Positions 27,562-35,130 of a stretch of DNA of 64,000 nucleotides are shown piece after piece. The notes beneath the pieces were generated by a model. The model was not told the DNA's origin and ran no database searches. It saw only the letters and a program-made list of their open reading frames with translations. A program made the translations under genes and the position numbers. This stretch comes from Sphingobacterium bambusae (GTDB taxonomy: Bacteria; Bacteroidota; Bacteroidia; Sphingobacteriales; Sphingobacteriaceae). The first letter of the stretch is position 1. Each line of letters opens with the position of its first letter. The stretch spans positions 1,612,001 to 1,676,000 of the forward strand of contig NZ_CP138332.1 of the NCBI RefSeq assembly GCF_033955345.1, written 5' to 3'.

Positions 27562-27567
27562 TTTTTT
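27515..27567. repeat. 44-bp perfect palindrome with T6 tail
   Basis: Bases 27515-27558 are a perfect palindrome with no spacer, formed because the 14th array unit is the exact reverse complement of the 13th, centred on GCTAGC (27534-27539). It is followed by CAG and TTTTTT at 27562-27567. It could terminate plus-strand transcription through the array or extrude as a cruciform. Confidence 0.85.
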
Positions 27568-27714
27568 CAAACGAACAAGGCAGCCATTTATCGGCCTTCA
27601 AACCTATTTAAACGCATGTTTTAAGCTAAAAAGTAGGAAAAATGAGCCAAGCATATTTTTTGAGGTTTGTAGCATTTTGGCTCGATTATCCTAGTTTTAC
27701 TAGCCGTGATCTTG

Positions 27715-27722
27715 TAGCTTTG
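27715..27722 (+). promoter_or_regulatory. Preserved -7-like box ahead of a gene remnant
   Basis: TAGCTTTG fits TAnnTTTG and is followed by CACCCCC. It lies 62 bases before the reading-frame remnant at 27784. No good -33 element at 19 bases was found. Confidence 0.35.
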
Positions 27723-27783
27723 CACCCCCAAAAATCCAAAGAGTGGATTATAAACATACAGACGAATATAGTTGTTCGAATAA

Positions 27784-27918
27784 AATCTCTCCAATGAGGT
27801 TCAGTCTGCTTTCCGTGCGCTCCCAAAATCGAATGTTTTGGGTTTGCTAAATGCGGCGGCAACCTATATTCTTGAAGATGCGGAAAAAGTCGATTTACGT
27901 AATCCATTTCTTCCTTGA
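27784..27918 (+). pseudogene. Gene remnant, 44 codons plus stop
   Basis: The frame reads NEVQSAFRALPKSNVLGLLN and continues with AAATYILEDAEKVDLRNPFL before a TGA, a natural-looking helical protein stretch quite unlike the surrounding frames. There is no start codon in frame; upstream stops occur at once, so it is the end of a broken gene. The family is not recognised. Confidence 0.4.
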
Positions 27919-28316
27919 AACAAATAGTCGATTATTTTTCTTCAAGCCCAAAACTTTTGAACATAATCCGATTTTTTTTTCACGAAGCCCCTCTCCAATT
28001 TCCTTACTACCATGATAGGAAATGGGATAAGTCCTCCCATCTTTCTCACAAATGTAGCGAGATCCGCTGATGCGGATATGGTCACAGCCGACTCAAAAAA
28101 AGCAAAATTTGTCGGTTTTTGTTTTTAAATGAGATTAGACAACACCCTCCTTTGCCGCAAACCTAGCGTCAAAATCGAGAAATTAAAGAGATCTTTCGTT
28201 TACCATCGCTAAAACTTTTGACATTTCCCACCTATTATTCGCATCTTAGTCGAGAAATAAATCATACGAGGTTTCAGGAAAATTGGTCAGCACTCCGAAA
28301 CACTTTCCCATCATGA

Positions 28317-28454
28317 TCAAAAGAAATTATTACCATCATTGGTAACGAGTTTGCATCTATCCATGATGAGAATGTTGGTCCTTTAAGGTTAAACCACCTG
28401 TATGTAACTAAAGCTAGCGAGATCTATCGAAGACTGACATCAATAAGTATCTGA
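28317..28454 (+). pseudogene. Possible gene remnant, 45 codons
   Basis: The frame reads KEIITIIGNEFASIHDENVG and continues GPLRLNHLYVTKASEIYRR to a TGA, with protein-like composition. It has no start codon and a stop directly upstream. It may be a fragment of a decayed mobile gene. Not recognised, and chance cannot be excluded. Confidence 0.3.
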
Positions 28455-28531
28455 GAACAAAGATTTACTCAGTCCTACGATTTACGGAAACTTTTGGAAC
28501 ATTTCTCCTGTTAACACATTAAACTAAGCAC

Positions 28532-29962
28532 ATGAAAACATCGTTTTTTACAGAGAAGGCCTATATAAATGGCAAATTTGTATCGGGTAAAAAAAAGTTT
28601 CCAGTTGTCAATCCGGCCAACGGTAAGACGATCGGTTCTGTACCGGATCTAACGGTTGCGGATTGCAAGAAAGCCATCGATGCGGCAGAACAAACATGGC
28701 AGTTTTGGAAAGAAACATCTATTGGTGAGCGCTGCAAAGTAGTCAGAGGCATTTTTGATTTGATTAACGAGCACAAAGATGAACTGGCTGAAATCATGAC
28801 TAAGGAATGTGGAAAGCCCTTAACAGAATCTTTAGCAGAAGTGGATTATGCCAACGCCTTTATGGAATGGTTTTCCGAAGAAGGCAAACGTGCCTACGGA
28901 GAAACCATCCCCTCCTTGAAAGGTGATATGCGGTTGAGCACAATAAAACAGTCCGTGGGTGTTGTAGCAGCCATCACGCCGTGGAACTTCCCGTTAGCCA
29001 TGATTACGCGCAAAGTAGCTCCAGCATTGGTCGCCGGCTGCACTATCATTGTAAAACCAGCTTCCCAAACACCATTTTCGGCTTTAGCGCTAGCCAAAAT
29101 CGCCGAACTTGCAGGCCTACCCAAAGGTGTCCTGCAGGTGATCACCTCCACTGATAGCCGCGGCATAGGAAAAGAGTTGGCGAGCAATCCAACAGTTCGT
29201 AAGATAACATTTACCGGATCCACCGCAGTAGGCAGCACCTTGATGGCGCAAGCCGCCGGAACGGTAAAGCGTTTGTCCATGGAACTTGGCGGCAATGCCC
29301 CTTTCATTGTGTTCGACGATGCAGATATAGAGAAAGCTGTTCAAGGCGCTATTGCGGGCAAATTCAGAAATGCTGGCCAAACTTGCGTGGCCGTCAACCG
29401 TTTCTACATTCAAGAAGGCGTCTACGCACGTTTTGCAGAACGCTTAACACATGAAGTCAAGAAGCTACGTATAGGCGATGGTATGAAGAAGAATATACAA
29501 ATAGGACCACTTATCAACCGAGCTGGCTTAGAGAAGGTGCAAGAACACCTTTCGGACGCGATCGGGAAAGGTGCCATCGTTTCCTGCGGAGGAAACAACA
29601 TAAAAGACTTGTTTTTTGAACCCACTGTGCTAACCAACGTCTCCTACGATTCGCTTATCGCTAAGGAGGAAACTTTCGGTCCCGTCTGTGCGCTGTTCTC
29701 GTTTAAGACCGAAGAACAAGCCGTCACGCTAGCGAACGATACTCCCTTCGGTTTAGCCGCTTACTTCTACTCGTCGAATGTATATCGGTGTCAACGGGTT
29801 GCAGAAAAGATTGAATCAGGGATGGTTGGCATAAATACAGGAATGGTATCTAACGCCTCTGCGCCATTTGGGGGAATAAAGCAATCAGGACTGGGCCGCG
29901 AAGGCGCGAAACAAGGTTTAGAAGAATATCTGACCACAAAATATATCTGTTATGGTACCTAG
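28532..29962 (+). CDS. NAD(P)-dependent succinate-semialdehyde dehydrogenase-like aldehyde dehydrogenase
   Basis: The 476-aa protein has the ALDH landmarks: ITPWNFPLAM and VKPASQTP in the cofactor domain, the TFTGSTAVGS turn, general-base Glu in ELGGNAPF, and the nucleophile Cys in NAGQTCVAVNR. The sequence is closest in pattern to GabD-type succinate-semialdehyde dehydrogenases, which feed succinate to the TCA cycle from GABA, but other semialdehydes are possible. It is single, with no GABA transaminase beside it, and ends in a strong terminator shared with the convergent barrel gene. Confidence 0.9.
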   Translation: MKTSFFTEKAYINGKFVSGKKKFPVVNPANGKTIGSVPDLTVADCKKAIDAAEQTWQFWKETSIGERCKVVRGIFDLINEHKDELAEIMTKECGKPLTESLAEVDYANAFMEWFSEEGKRAYGETIPSLKGDMRLSTIKQSVGVVAAITPWNFPLAMITRKVAPALVAGCTIIVKPASQTPFSALALAKIAELAGLPKGVLQVITSTDSRGIGKELASNPTVRKITFTGSTAVGSTLMAQAAGTVKRLSMELGGNAPFIVFDDADIEKAVQGAIAGKFRNAGQTCVAVNRFYIQEGVYARFAERLTHEVKKLRIGDGMKKNIQIGPLINRAGLEKVQEHLSDAIGKGAIVSCGGNNIKDLFFEPTVLTNVSYDSLIAKEETFGPVCALFSFKTEEQAVTLANDTPFGLAAYFYSSNVYRCQRVAEKIESGMVGINTGMVSNASAPFGGIKQSGLGREGAKQGLEEYLTTKYICYGT

Positions 29963-29979
29963 CCCATAACAGATATATT
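29940..29979. terminator. Bidirectional terminator, 16-bp stem
   Basis: Bases 29940-29955 and 29964-29979 are perfect reverse complements around an 8-nt loop that contains the TAG stop of the aldehyde dehydrogenase. The stem therefore encodes the last five residues of that enzyme. AT-rich outer arms serve both strands. Confidence 0.75.
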
Positions 29980-29989
29980 ATGCTACCAT

Positions 29990-30496
29990 CTACCAGAGGT
30001 GGTAGCGTAAACCAAACATCACAAAATTGGGCTCAAATTCTTCCCAATCGAAATGATACTTCACTTTATAACCTCCGTAAACGGAAATATTTGCATCTGG
30101 AAAATAATAACTCAACCCCAACTGCGCATTGGAAACAGTAAAGTTTCGTCGCGCCTCTGGTGTCACCACCTCACCATCAATTTCATTAAAGCGATAGAAA
30201 TCTTGACTTAAGCCCGCTCCAAGAAAGACATTGAAATTGCTTTTTTCCTTATCCAAGAACGAAAAGAGGTAATCGGCACCGGCTGCCACAAAACCATTAC
30301 GCCCGTAAACTTGTCCTTGCACAGCGGAGTACGTTCCAAAATCATATTTCCCCTGAATACCAAAGGCGCCATTATAGGAAGGAGATTCCAATTGCACATC
30401 ACCATAAAACCCAAAAGCCCAAGCATGATCTTGCGCTTTAGTAAGCAACGATGATAGGCTTAGCACTGCGATAAAAAGTAAACTGATATTTCTCAT
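29990..30496 (-). CDS. Small outer-membrane beta-barrel protein
   Basis: The 168-aa protein has a signal peptide (cleavage near LTKAQ) and alternating strands rich in Gly, Tyr and Phe (AFGFYGDVQLESPSYNGAFG), ending MFGLRYHLW with an aromatic last residue, as in eight-stranded outer-membrane barrels. Ligand unknown. It is the last gene of the hem/two-component operon, 12 bases after hemJ. Confidence 0.78.
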   Translation of the reverse strand: MRNISLLFIAVLSLSSLLTKAQDHAWAFGFYGDVQLESPSYNGAFGIQGKYDFGTYSAVQGQVYGRNGFVAAGADYLFSFLDKEKSNFNVFLGAGLSQDFYRFNEIDGEVVTPEARRNFTVSNAQLGLSYYFPDANISVYGGYKVKYHFDWEEFEPNFVMFGLRYHLW

Positions 30497-30508
30497 AATT
30501 CAATCGTT

Positions 30509-31087
30509 TTAATCTATTTTTTCACCTTTCGATTTTCTATATTTCTTATACAATTTAATCAAAATCATCAATAACACCGAAAGCCCGACAAGCCCTAAAA
30601 CACCATACAACCAATCCACTGCCGAACGAAAGATCACCAAGAACACGATCGCAAAAAGTACCACGGTGGATAGTTCATTCCACAGACGTAAGTGAGATGA
30701 CTTCCAAGTGCAGCGCTCTTCAGCCAGTTGCTTCATGATGTGCTGCGATTTAAAGTGGTAAAATAGCAATAGCGCAACAAATGCTAGCTTGACATGCATC
30801 CAACCCTGACTAAGGAAGCCGGGCGACAGATAAAGCATAGTGATGGCAGATGTGAGCATGATATACATAGCTGGGGTAGTAATTACCCACCACAGACGCC
30901 GCTCCATCAGAACAAACTGCTCGTGCAACACCTTATACTCCGCCATAGGCTTTTGTTTAGCCTCCGTATGGTAAATGAACAGCCGTGGCATATAAAACAA
31001 GCCGGCCATCCAACATACCATGAAGATGATGTGCAACGATTTCGCGTACAAATACAACATGTCGAAAAAACTATATAGAAGGGACAT
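30509..31087 (-). CDS. hemJ: Protoporphyrinogen IX oxidase HemJ (CopD-like)
   Basis: The 192-aa protein has four to five membrane helices and the HemJ signature: KSLHIIFMVCWMAGLFYMPR near the start (with the conserved His) and GWMHVKLAFVALL (conserved His and Lys). HemJ oxidises protoporphyrinogen in the membrane for haem synthesis. Met10 (DMLYLYAKSLHIIF) is a likely alternative start, closer to known lengths. It lies 19 bases after hemE, which supports the role. Confidence 0.87.
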   Translation of the reverse strand: MSLLYSFFDMLYLYAKSLHIIFMVCWMAGLFYMPRLFIYHTEAKQKPMAEYKVLHEQFVLMERRLWWVITTPAMYIMLTSAITMLYLSPGFLSQGWMHVKLAFVALLLFYHFKSQHIMKQLAEERCTWKSSHLRLWNELSTVVLFAIVFLVIFRSAVDWLYGVLGLVGLSVLLMILIKLYKKYRKSKGEKID

Positions 31088-31106
31088 CTAACCGCCCCTT
31101 CCCTTC

Positions 31107-32141
31107 TTAATACCTAAATTCCTTTACAACGTCAATGGCATACTTCACATTGTCAAACGGGATATCGGGCATGATACCATGACCAAGATTAAATATAAAA
31201 CCGTTCTCACCACGCATTCGTTCAAACAATTGATGGATTTTTTCCTTGATTACTGCTTTATCGGCGTATAGAACAAAAGGATCTAAATTTCCCTGTACAG
31301 CAATTCCTTGTGGCAAAGCTTGTTTAATATTCTTTAAATCGGCATTCCAATCGACAGAAATAACATCTGGATTGGCCTCGGCCATCATTGGAGCAAAAAC
31401 GGAAGATCCTTTACAGAAGGAAATAACGGGAACCGAGCGCTTTATATTCGCCAAGATGTATTTATTGTAATAGTGTGAAAAATCACGGTAATCATTCCAC
31501 GACAGTGCCAACGCCCAGCTATCAAAAAGCTGCACCGCATTAACACCAGCATCGATCTGCATATTCAGATATTGGATGGTTACATCAGCAATCTTTTGCA
31601 GAATATAGTGTGCGAGCTGCGGATCGTTGTTCAACAGCAGCTTCGTACGCTTAAAATCTTTGGATGACCCTCCCTCCACCAAATAGCTCAGTATCGTAAA
31701 AGGTGCCCCGGCAAAACCGATCAGCGGTATACTTCCGTTTAAGCGTTGTTGAATCACCTTGATGGCGTCCGCTACATATTGTAGCTTATCCAAACAGTCT
31801 ACGTTTAGATTTTCCGCATCGGCCTTTGAGCGTACGGGATTACTGAACAGTGGACCTACGCCCTGCTCAAACGAGAGGTCGCCTCCCATTGCTTCTGCAG
31901 TAACCAATATATCGGAAAACAGTATGGCGGCGTCAATACCCAATAAATCCACGGGAAGCATGGTTACATCTGCTGCAATTTCAGGCGTTTTGCACATCTC
32001 CAAAAAGCTGTACTTATTTTTTATCTCCCAATATTGAGGCATAAATCGGCCCGCCTGCCGCATCATCCATACCGGTGGACGTTCCGTAAACTGCGACAAG
32101 GCCGCTTTGATCAATAGGTCGTTCTGTAAAGTTTGATTCAC
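31107..32141 (-). CDS. hemE: Uroporphyrinogen decarboxylase
   Basis: The 344-aa cytosolic enzyme removes four carboxyl groups from uroporphyrinogen III to give coproporphyrinogen. It shows the N-terminal signature RPPVWMMRQAGRFMPQY, the middle GFAGAPFTILSYLVEGG, and NLGHGIMPDIPFDNV near the end. Its start abuts the TPR gene stop. It is flanked by hemJ, so late haem steps are co-transcribed with a two-component system. Confidence 0.97.
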   Translation of the reverse strand: MNQTLQNDLLIKAALSQFTERPPVWMMRQAGRFMPQYWEIKNKYSFLEMCKTPEIAADVTMLPVDLLGIDAAILFSDILVTAEAMGGDLSFEQGVGPLFSNPVRSKADAENLNVDCLDKLQYVADAIKVIQQRLNGSIPLIGFAGAPFTILSYLVEGGSSKDFKRTKLLLNNDPQLAHYILQKIADVTIQYLNMQIDAGVNAVQLFDSWALALSWNDYRDFSHYYNKYILANIKRSVPVISFCKGSSVFAPMMAEANPDVISVDWNADLKNIKQALPQGIAVQGNLDPFVLYADKAVIKEKIHQLFERMRGENGFIFNLGHGIMPDIPFDNVKYAIDVVKEFRY

Positions 32142-32660
32142 TTAGCTATGTTTATTTAGTTCTACTTCTATTTTCTGGATAATCCCTTGCTGCCGTTCGG
32201 TCAACCTAAGCTTTTTCGCTAGATCGATGTATACCGGCACCCTATCATAGTTCTTTTTCCGCAAGTTTATATTGGCCAAATTGATCAATACAAAGCCTTT
32301 TTCGGTATCCCGCTTCCAGGGTAAGCGCGAGGCAAGTTGAAAATGGTATTCCGCCTCGTCTACCTGATCCTGCTTTAGCCGAATATTGCCCATCATAAAT
32401 TCGTAATAATTGCGTCTTCCCTTACGCAGGCGATCAGGGTTTTTAATCTCGTTAAGTAAGCGCTCTGTCTTTTCATAATCTTGTTTATGAAAAGATTGCG
32501 TTGCCAAAAAAACCGTTCCTTCCCGAAAATGGCTCCATACAACATAGCCGACACCACCAAGGATATAAACCGCAATATTGTAGTGCTGGCTGTACAGCGC
32601 ATAAAGAAGAAATGCCACCGCTACAGCGATGACAATCATTCTGGATCGTGTGTTCATCAA
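32142..32660 (-). CDS. Membrane-anchored TPR-like protein
   Basis: The 172-aa protein has two hydrophobic segments (about residues 8-24 and 30-44) and a soluble part of helical repeats resembling tetratricopeptides (YYEFMMGNIRLKQDQVDEAE, then GFVLINLANINLRKKNYDRV). It should scaffold a partner at the inner membrane. It lies two bases after the regulator gene and directly abuts hemE. The same order occurs in related genomes as far as I recall; the function is unknown. Confidence 0.78.
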   Translation of the reverse strand: MMNTRSRMIVIAVAVAFLLYALYSQHYNIAVYILGGVGYVVWSHFREGTVFLATQSFHKQDYEKTERLLNEIKNPDRLRKGRRNYYEFMMGNIRLKQDQVDEAEYHFQLASRLPWKRDTEKGFVLINLANINLRKKNYDRVPVYIDLAKKLRLTERQQGIIQKIEVELNKHS

Positions 32661-32662
32661 TA

Positions 32663-33382
32663 TTAAACGGTTGGTGTGTCCGTAAATTTATAACCTACCC
32701 CACGAATAGAATGGAAGAAAACCGGATGTTTCTGATCGGGTTCGAAATATTTACGGAAAGTAAGGATAAAATTATCGATGGTTCGCGTCGAAGGATACAC
32801 ATCGTAATTCCAAACGGTTTCCAAAATTTGCTCCCGTGAAACGGCCTCGTTCTTACGCTCGATGAGTAGCTTCAGCAACATGGTTTCTTTTTTTGTGAGC
32901 GATGTGATGCTACCATCAGCATGATGCAACTCATACGAATTGAAATAAATGGTTTTATCGCCGATGGTATAAGAGTTGAATTCTTTCAAATCATCCGCCT
33001 TTAAGCCGCGACGAATAAGATTTCCAACGCGCAGGATCAGCTCTTCCAAATTGAATGGTTTGACGAGATAGTCATCAGCACCTTTTTTCAGTCCGGTAAT
33101 GCGATCCTCGCTACTGTTCTTCGCTGTCAAAAACATAATAGGCACCTCCGTGTTCTGAAGGCGAATAGTCTCAGCTACCTGAAACCCATCAATCTCAGGA
33201 ATCATCACGTCCAACACAATCAGGTTAAAACGCTCTTCCTTAAATATTTTCAACGCCTTTTTACCATCTGTGGCGGTGGTCACGCGATAGCCCTCTAACT
33301 CCAGATTTAGTTTGATTGCTTCCAAAAGATGCTCTTCATCTTCCACCAAAAGTATACGCTGTTTAGCTTGCATAGTTGTCAA
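32663..33382 (-). CDS. OmpR/PhoB-family response regulator
   Basis: The 239-aa protein has a receiver (LLVEDEEHL, Asp in IVLDVMIPEIDG, Lys in VKPFNLEEL) and a winged-helix output domain (LTKKETMLLKLL, TRTIDNFILTFRKYF, SIRGVGYKF). It pairs with the kinase whose end it overlaps by 20 bases. The pattern resembles the RprY-type regulators of Bacteroidota. Regulation of the co-transcribed haem genes is an inference. Confidence 0.92.
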   Translation of the reverse strand: MTTMQAKQRILLVEDEEHLLEAIKLNLELEGYRVTTATDGKKALKIFKEERFNLIVLDVMIPEIDGFQVAETIRLQNTEVPIMFLTAKNSSEDRITGLKKGADDYLVKPFNLEELILRVGNLIRRGLKADDLKEFNSYTIGDKTIYFNSYELHHADGSITSLTKKETMLLKLLIERKNEAVSREQILETVWNYDVYPSTRTIDNFILTFRKYFEPDQKHPVFFHSIRGVGYKFTDTPTV

Positions 33383-34241
33383 ATGTTACTTCAAAAATAC
33401 TCCCTGATGGAGTGTTATCCTTTACTTTTATTGAGGCATTATGTTTTTGCAATACGGTCTTCACAATATACAACCCTAAACCTGTGCCTTTGGTTTTACG
33501 TGTAGACTCGTTCCCTACGCGGTAAAACTTGTTAAATATATTCTTTTTTTCTTCATCGGGAATACCCTGTCCATGATCGGCCACCGAAAATTGCAATTTC
33601 CCGAGCTCATTCTTTTTCAGCTGCACCATCACGCTGGCACAGGGTGGCGAATACTTGATCGCGTTCTCGATAAGATTATTGACCACATTAGTGATGGCAA
33701 ATTTATCGGCATGAATTACGATATCTTCCTGCAGATCGGGCTTGATTACTTGCGAACTGCAGGCGTTCTTTTGTAACCTATCCACCACGATATTTACCAC
33801 CTCTGTAAAATTGAAATCCTCTTTCGGTAAATTGAAACTCCGACTTTCCAACTTGGTAGTCAACAGGACGTTCTCGACCAGATCGTCGAGCCGTTCAATA
33901 TCCTTTAAGGAGTTTGTCAAAAACATCTTTTGTTGTTCGCGTTCCAAGTCCCTTTTTAAAATCGTCTGTATATACAATTTCACCGATGCCAGCGGAGACT
34001 TCAACTCGTGAGTCACCGAGAGCAGGAAATTCTGCTGCTGCTGCTGCTGCTTATGCTCGCGGCTAAAGAGTTTTTTCAACCGCATCGCTCCCCAAATAAA
34101 GATAAGCAAAAAGAAAATACCCTCGCCGATAATCATGCCTCTGCGTTCGGGCTCGTAGCTCACCAACAGATAGCCCCACCATCCCAACTGCATAACGGCA
34201 TAAAACACCAGAAAATAAAACAAAACAAGGGCTCTCTTCAT
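33363..34241 (-). CDS. Sensor histidine kinase of the hem operon
   Basis: The start at 34241 (MKRALVLFYF) is chosen over the frame start at 34274 because a full -7 box lies inside the longer form. The 292-aa kinase has two membrane helices (about residues 5-22 and 38-56), only a short external loop, a run of six glutamines, then the H box LSVTHELKSPLASV, an N box (LIENAIKYSP) and G boxes (DHGQGIP, GTGLGLYIV). It should signal to the adjacent regulator. The tiny sensor loop suggests detection in or at the membrane. Confidence 0.9.
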   Translation of the reverse strand: MKRALVLFYFLVFYAVMQLGWWGYLLVSYEPERRGMIIGEGIFFLLIFIWGAMRLKKLFSREHKQQQQQQNFLLSVTHELKSPLASVKLYIQTILKRDLEREQQKMFLTNSLKDIERLDDLVENVLLTTKLESRSFNLPKEDFNFTEVVNIVVDRLQKNACSSQVIKPDLQEDIVIHADKFAITNVVNNLIENAIKYSPPCASVMVQLKKNELGKLQFSVADHGQGIPDEEKKNIFNKFYRVGNESTRKTKGTGLGLYIVKTVLQKHNASIKVKDNTPSGSIFEVTFDNYAS

Positions 34242-34261
34242 ATGCGTATAATCAATATGCA

Positions 34262-34269
34262 CAAAAGTA
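34262..34269 (-). promoter_or_regulatory. -7 box of kinase-hem operon
   Basis: On the minus strand this is TACTTTTG, a full TAnnTTTG match, 20 bases before the ATG at 34241. It supports the shorter kinase start and would drive the six-gene operon down to 29990. Confidence 0.5.
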
Positions 34270-34333
34270 ACCATTTGCTGCAGGCTATGGAAATGCTAGC
34301 CTTTTTTTGACACTAATAAGAAAAATCCTTTCC

Positions 34334-34341
34334 TATATTTG
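34334..34341 (+). promoter_or_regulatory. -7 box of YjjG-like gene, almost at the start codon
   Basis: TATATTTG is a full TAnnTTTG match and ends three bases before the ATG at 34345. The TTTG at 34306-34309 is 24 bases upstream, more than the usual 19. The placement implies a leaderless transcript. Confidence 0.5.
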
Positions 34342-34344
34342 TAC

Positions 34345-35046
34345 ATGTTTTTTGATAAAAAAGATATTTTCTTTGACCTTGACCACACCATCTGGGATTT
34401 CGACAGAAATGCTCGCGAGACATTACACGACCTGTATTTCAAGTATAAATTCGCTGCACTAACTGGCGTAGATAGCTCCGATTCCTTTATTGAAACATAT
34501 ACGGCCAACAACCATCGGCTATGGGATCTCTATCACCACGGTAAGATAGACAAAGTCACCTTGCGAAAGGCTCGCTTCGAAGATACCTTTTCACAATTGG
34601 GACTGTCACCCACATTGTTTCCTTGGACATTTGAGGAGGAGTACTTAGCTATCTGTCCCACAAAGACGAACCTTTTTCCGCATGCGCATGAAACCTTAGC
34701 TTATCTCTCTTCCAAGTACAGGTTACACCTTATATCAAATGGATTTAAGGAAGCTTGCGAAATGAAGCTCGAAAACAGCAAATTATCGCCCTACTTCCAA
34801 ACGATCGTAATTTCAGAAAATGTAGGTGTTAACAAGCCTGATCCGGCCATATTCCACTATGCACTAGAAAATGGCGCCGCTTCGGTCGATACATCTGTTA
34901 TGATAGGAGATAATGTGGATGCCGACATACGTGGTGCCCAAAACGTGGGTATTGATGCCATATACTTTAACGCTGTAGGTGCAGAGCAACCTACAGACAT
35001 AAAACATATGATTATCGATCTTAAAGAGCTGCAAGCATGTTTTTAG
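34345..35046 (+). CDS. YjjG-family noncanonical pyrimidine nucleotidase (HAD superfamily)
   Basis: From the ATG at 34345 the protein has 233 aa. It shows HAD motif I as FFDLDHTIWDFDRN, motif II near LHLISNGFKEA and motif III/IV as NKPDPAIFHYALE and MIGDNVDADIRGAQN. The WDF after motif I and the overall length are typical of YjjG, which dephosphorylates noncanonical pyrimidine nucleotides and 5'-nucleotides. It is divergent from the kinase-hem operon. Confidence 0.88.
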   Translation: MFFDKKDIFFDLDHTIWDFDRNARETLHDLYFKYKFAALTGVDSSDSFIETYTANNHRLWDLYHHGKIDKVTLRKARFEDTFSQLGLSPTLFPWTFEEEYLAICPTKTNLFPHAHETLAYLSSKYRLHLISNGFKEACEMKLENSKLSPYFQTIVISENVGVNKPDPAIFHYALENGAASVDTSVMIGDNVDADIRGAQNVGIDAIYFNAVGAEQPTDIKHMIIDLKELQACF

Positions 35047-35130
35047 TCGAAAAAGAATAGCCGCTTTCAAAACTTCTTAGAATCGATTTATAAAGATAAT
35101 CGAAAGCTTTTTATATTTACTAACACCAAA

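Larger units (their letters stand above)
26989..28531. other. 1.5-kb region without intact genes: probable decayed insertion
   Basis: Between the tRNA fragment and the aldehyde dehydrogenase no frame has a recognisable complete protein. It contains the 21-bp array, a long palindrome, a promoter-like box and two short protein-like remnants (separate entries). The remainder shows many stops in all frames and scattered small inverted repeats such as ATCCGC TGAT GCGGAT near 28070. No insertion-sequence ends or transposase motif could be read. Confidence 0.6.

Noticed and set aside
27686-27907. 73-codon minus frame in the decayed region
   Set aside because: The opposite frame at 27784-27918 has the more protein-like composition; this one looks like its shadow.
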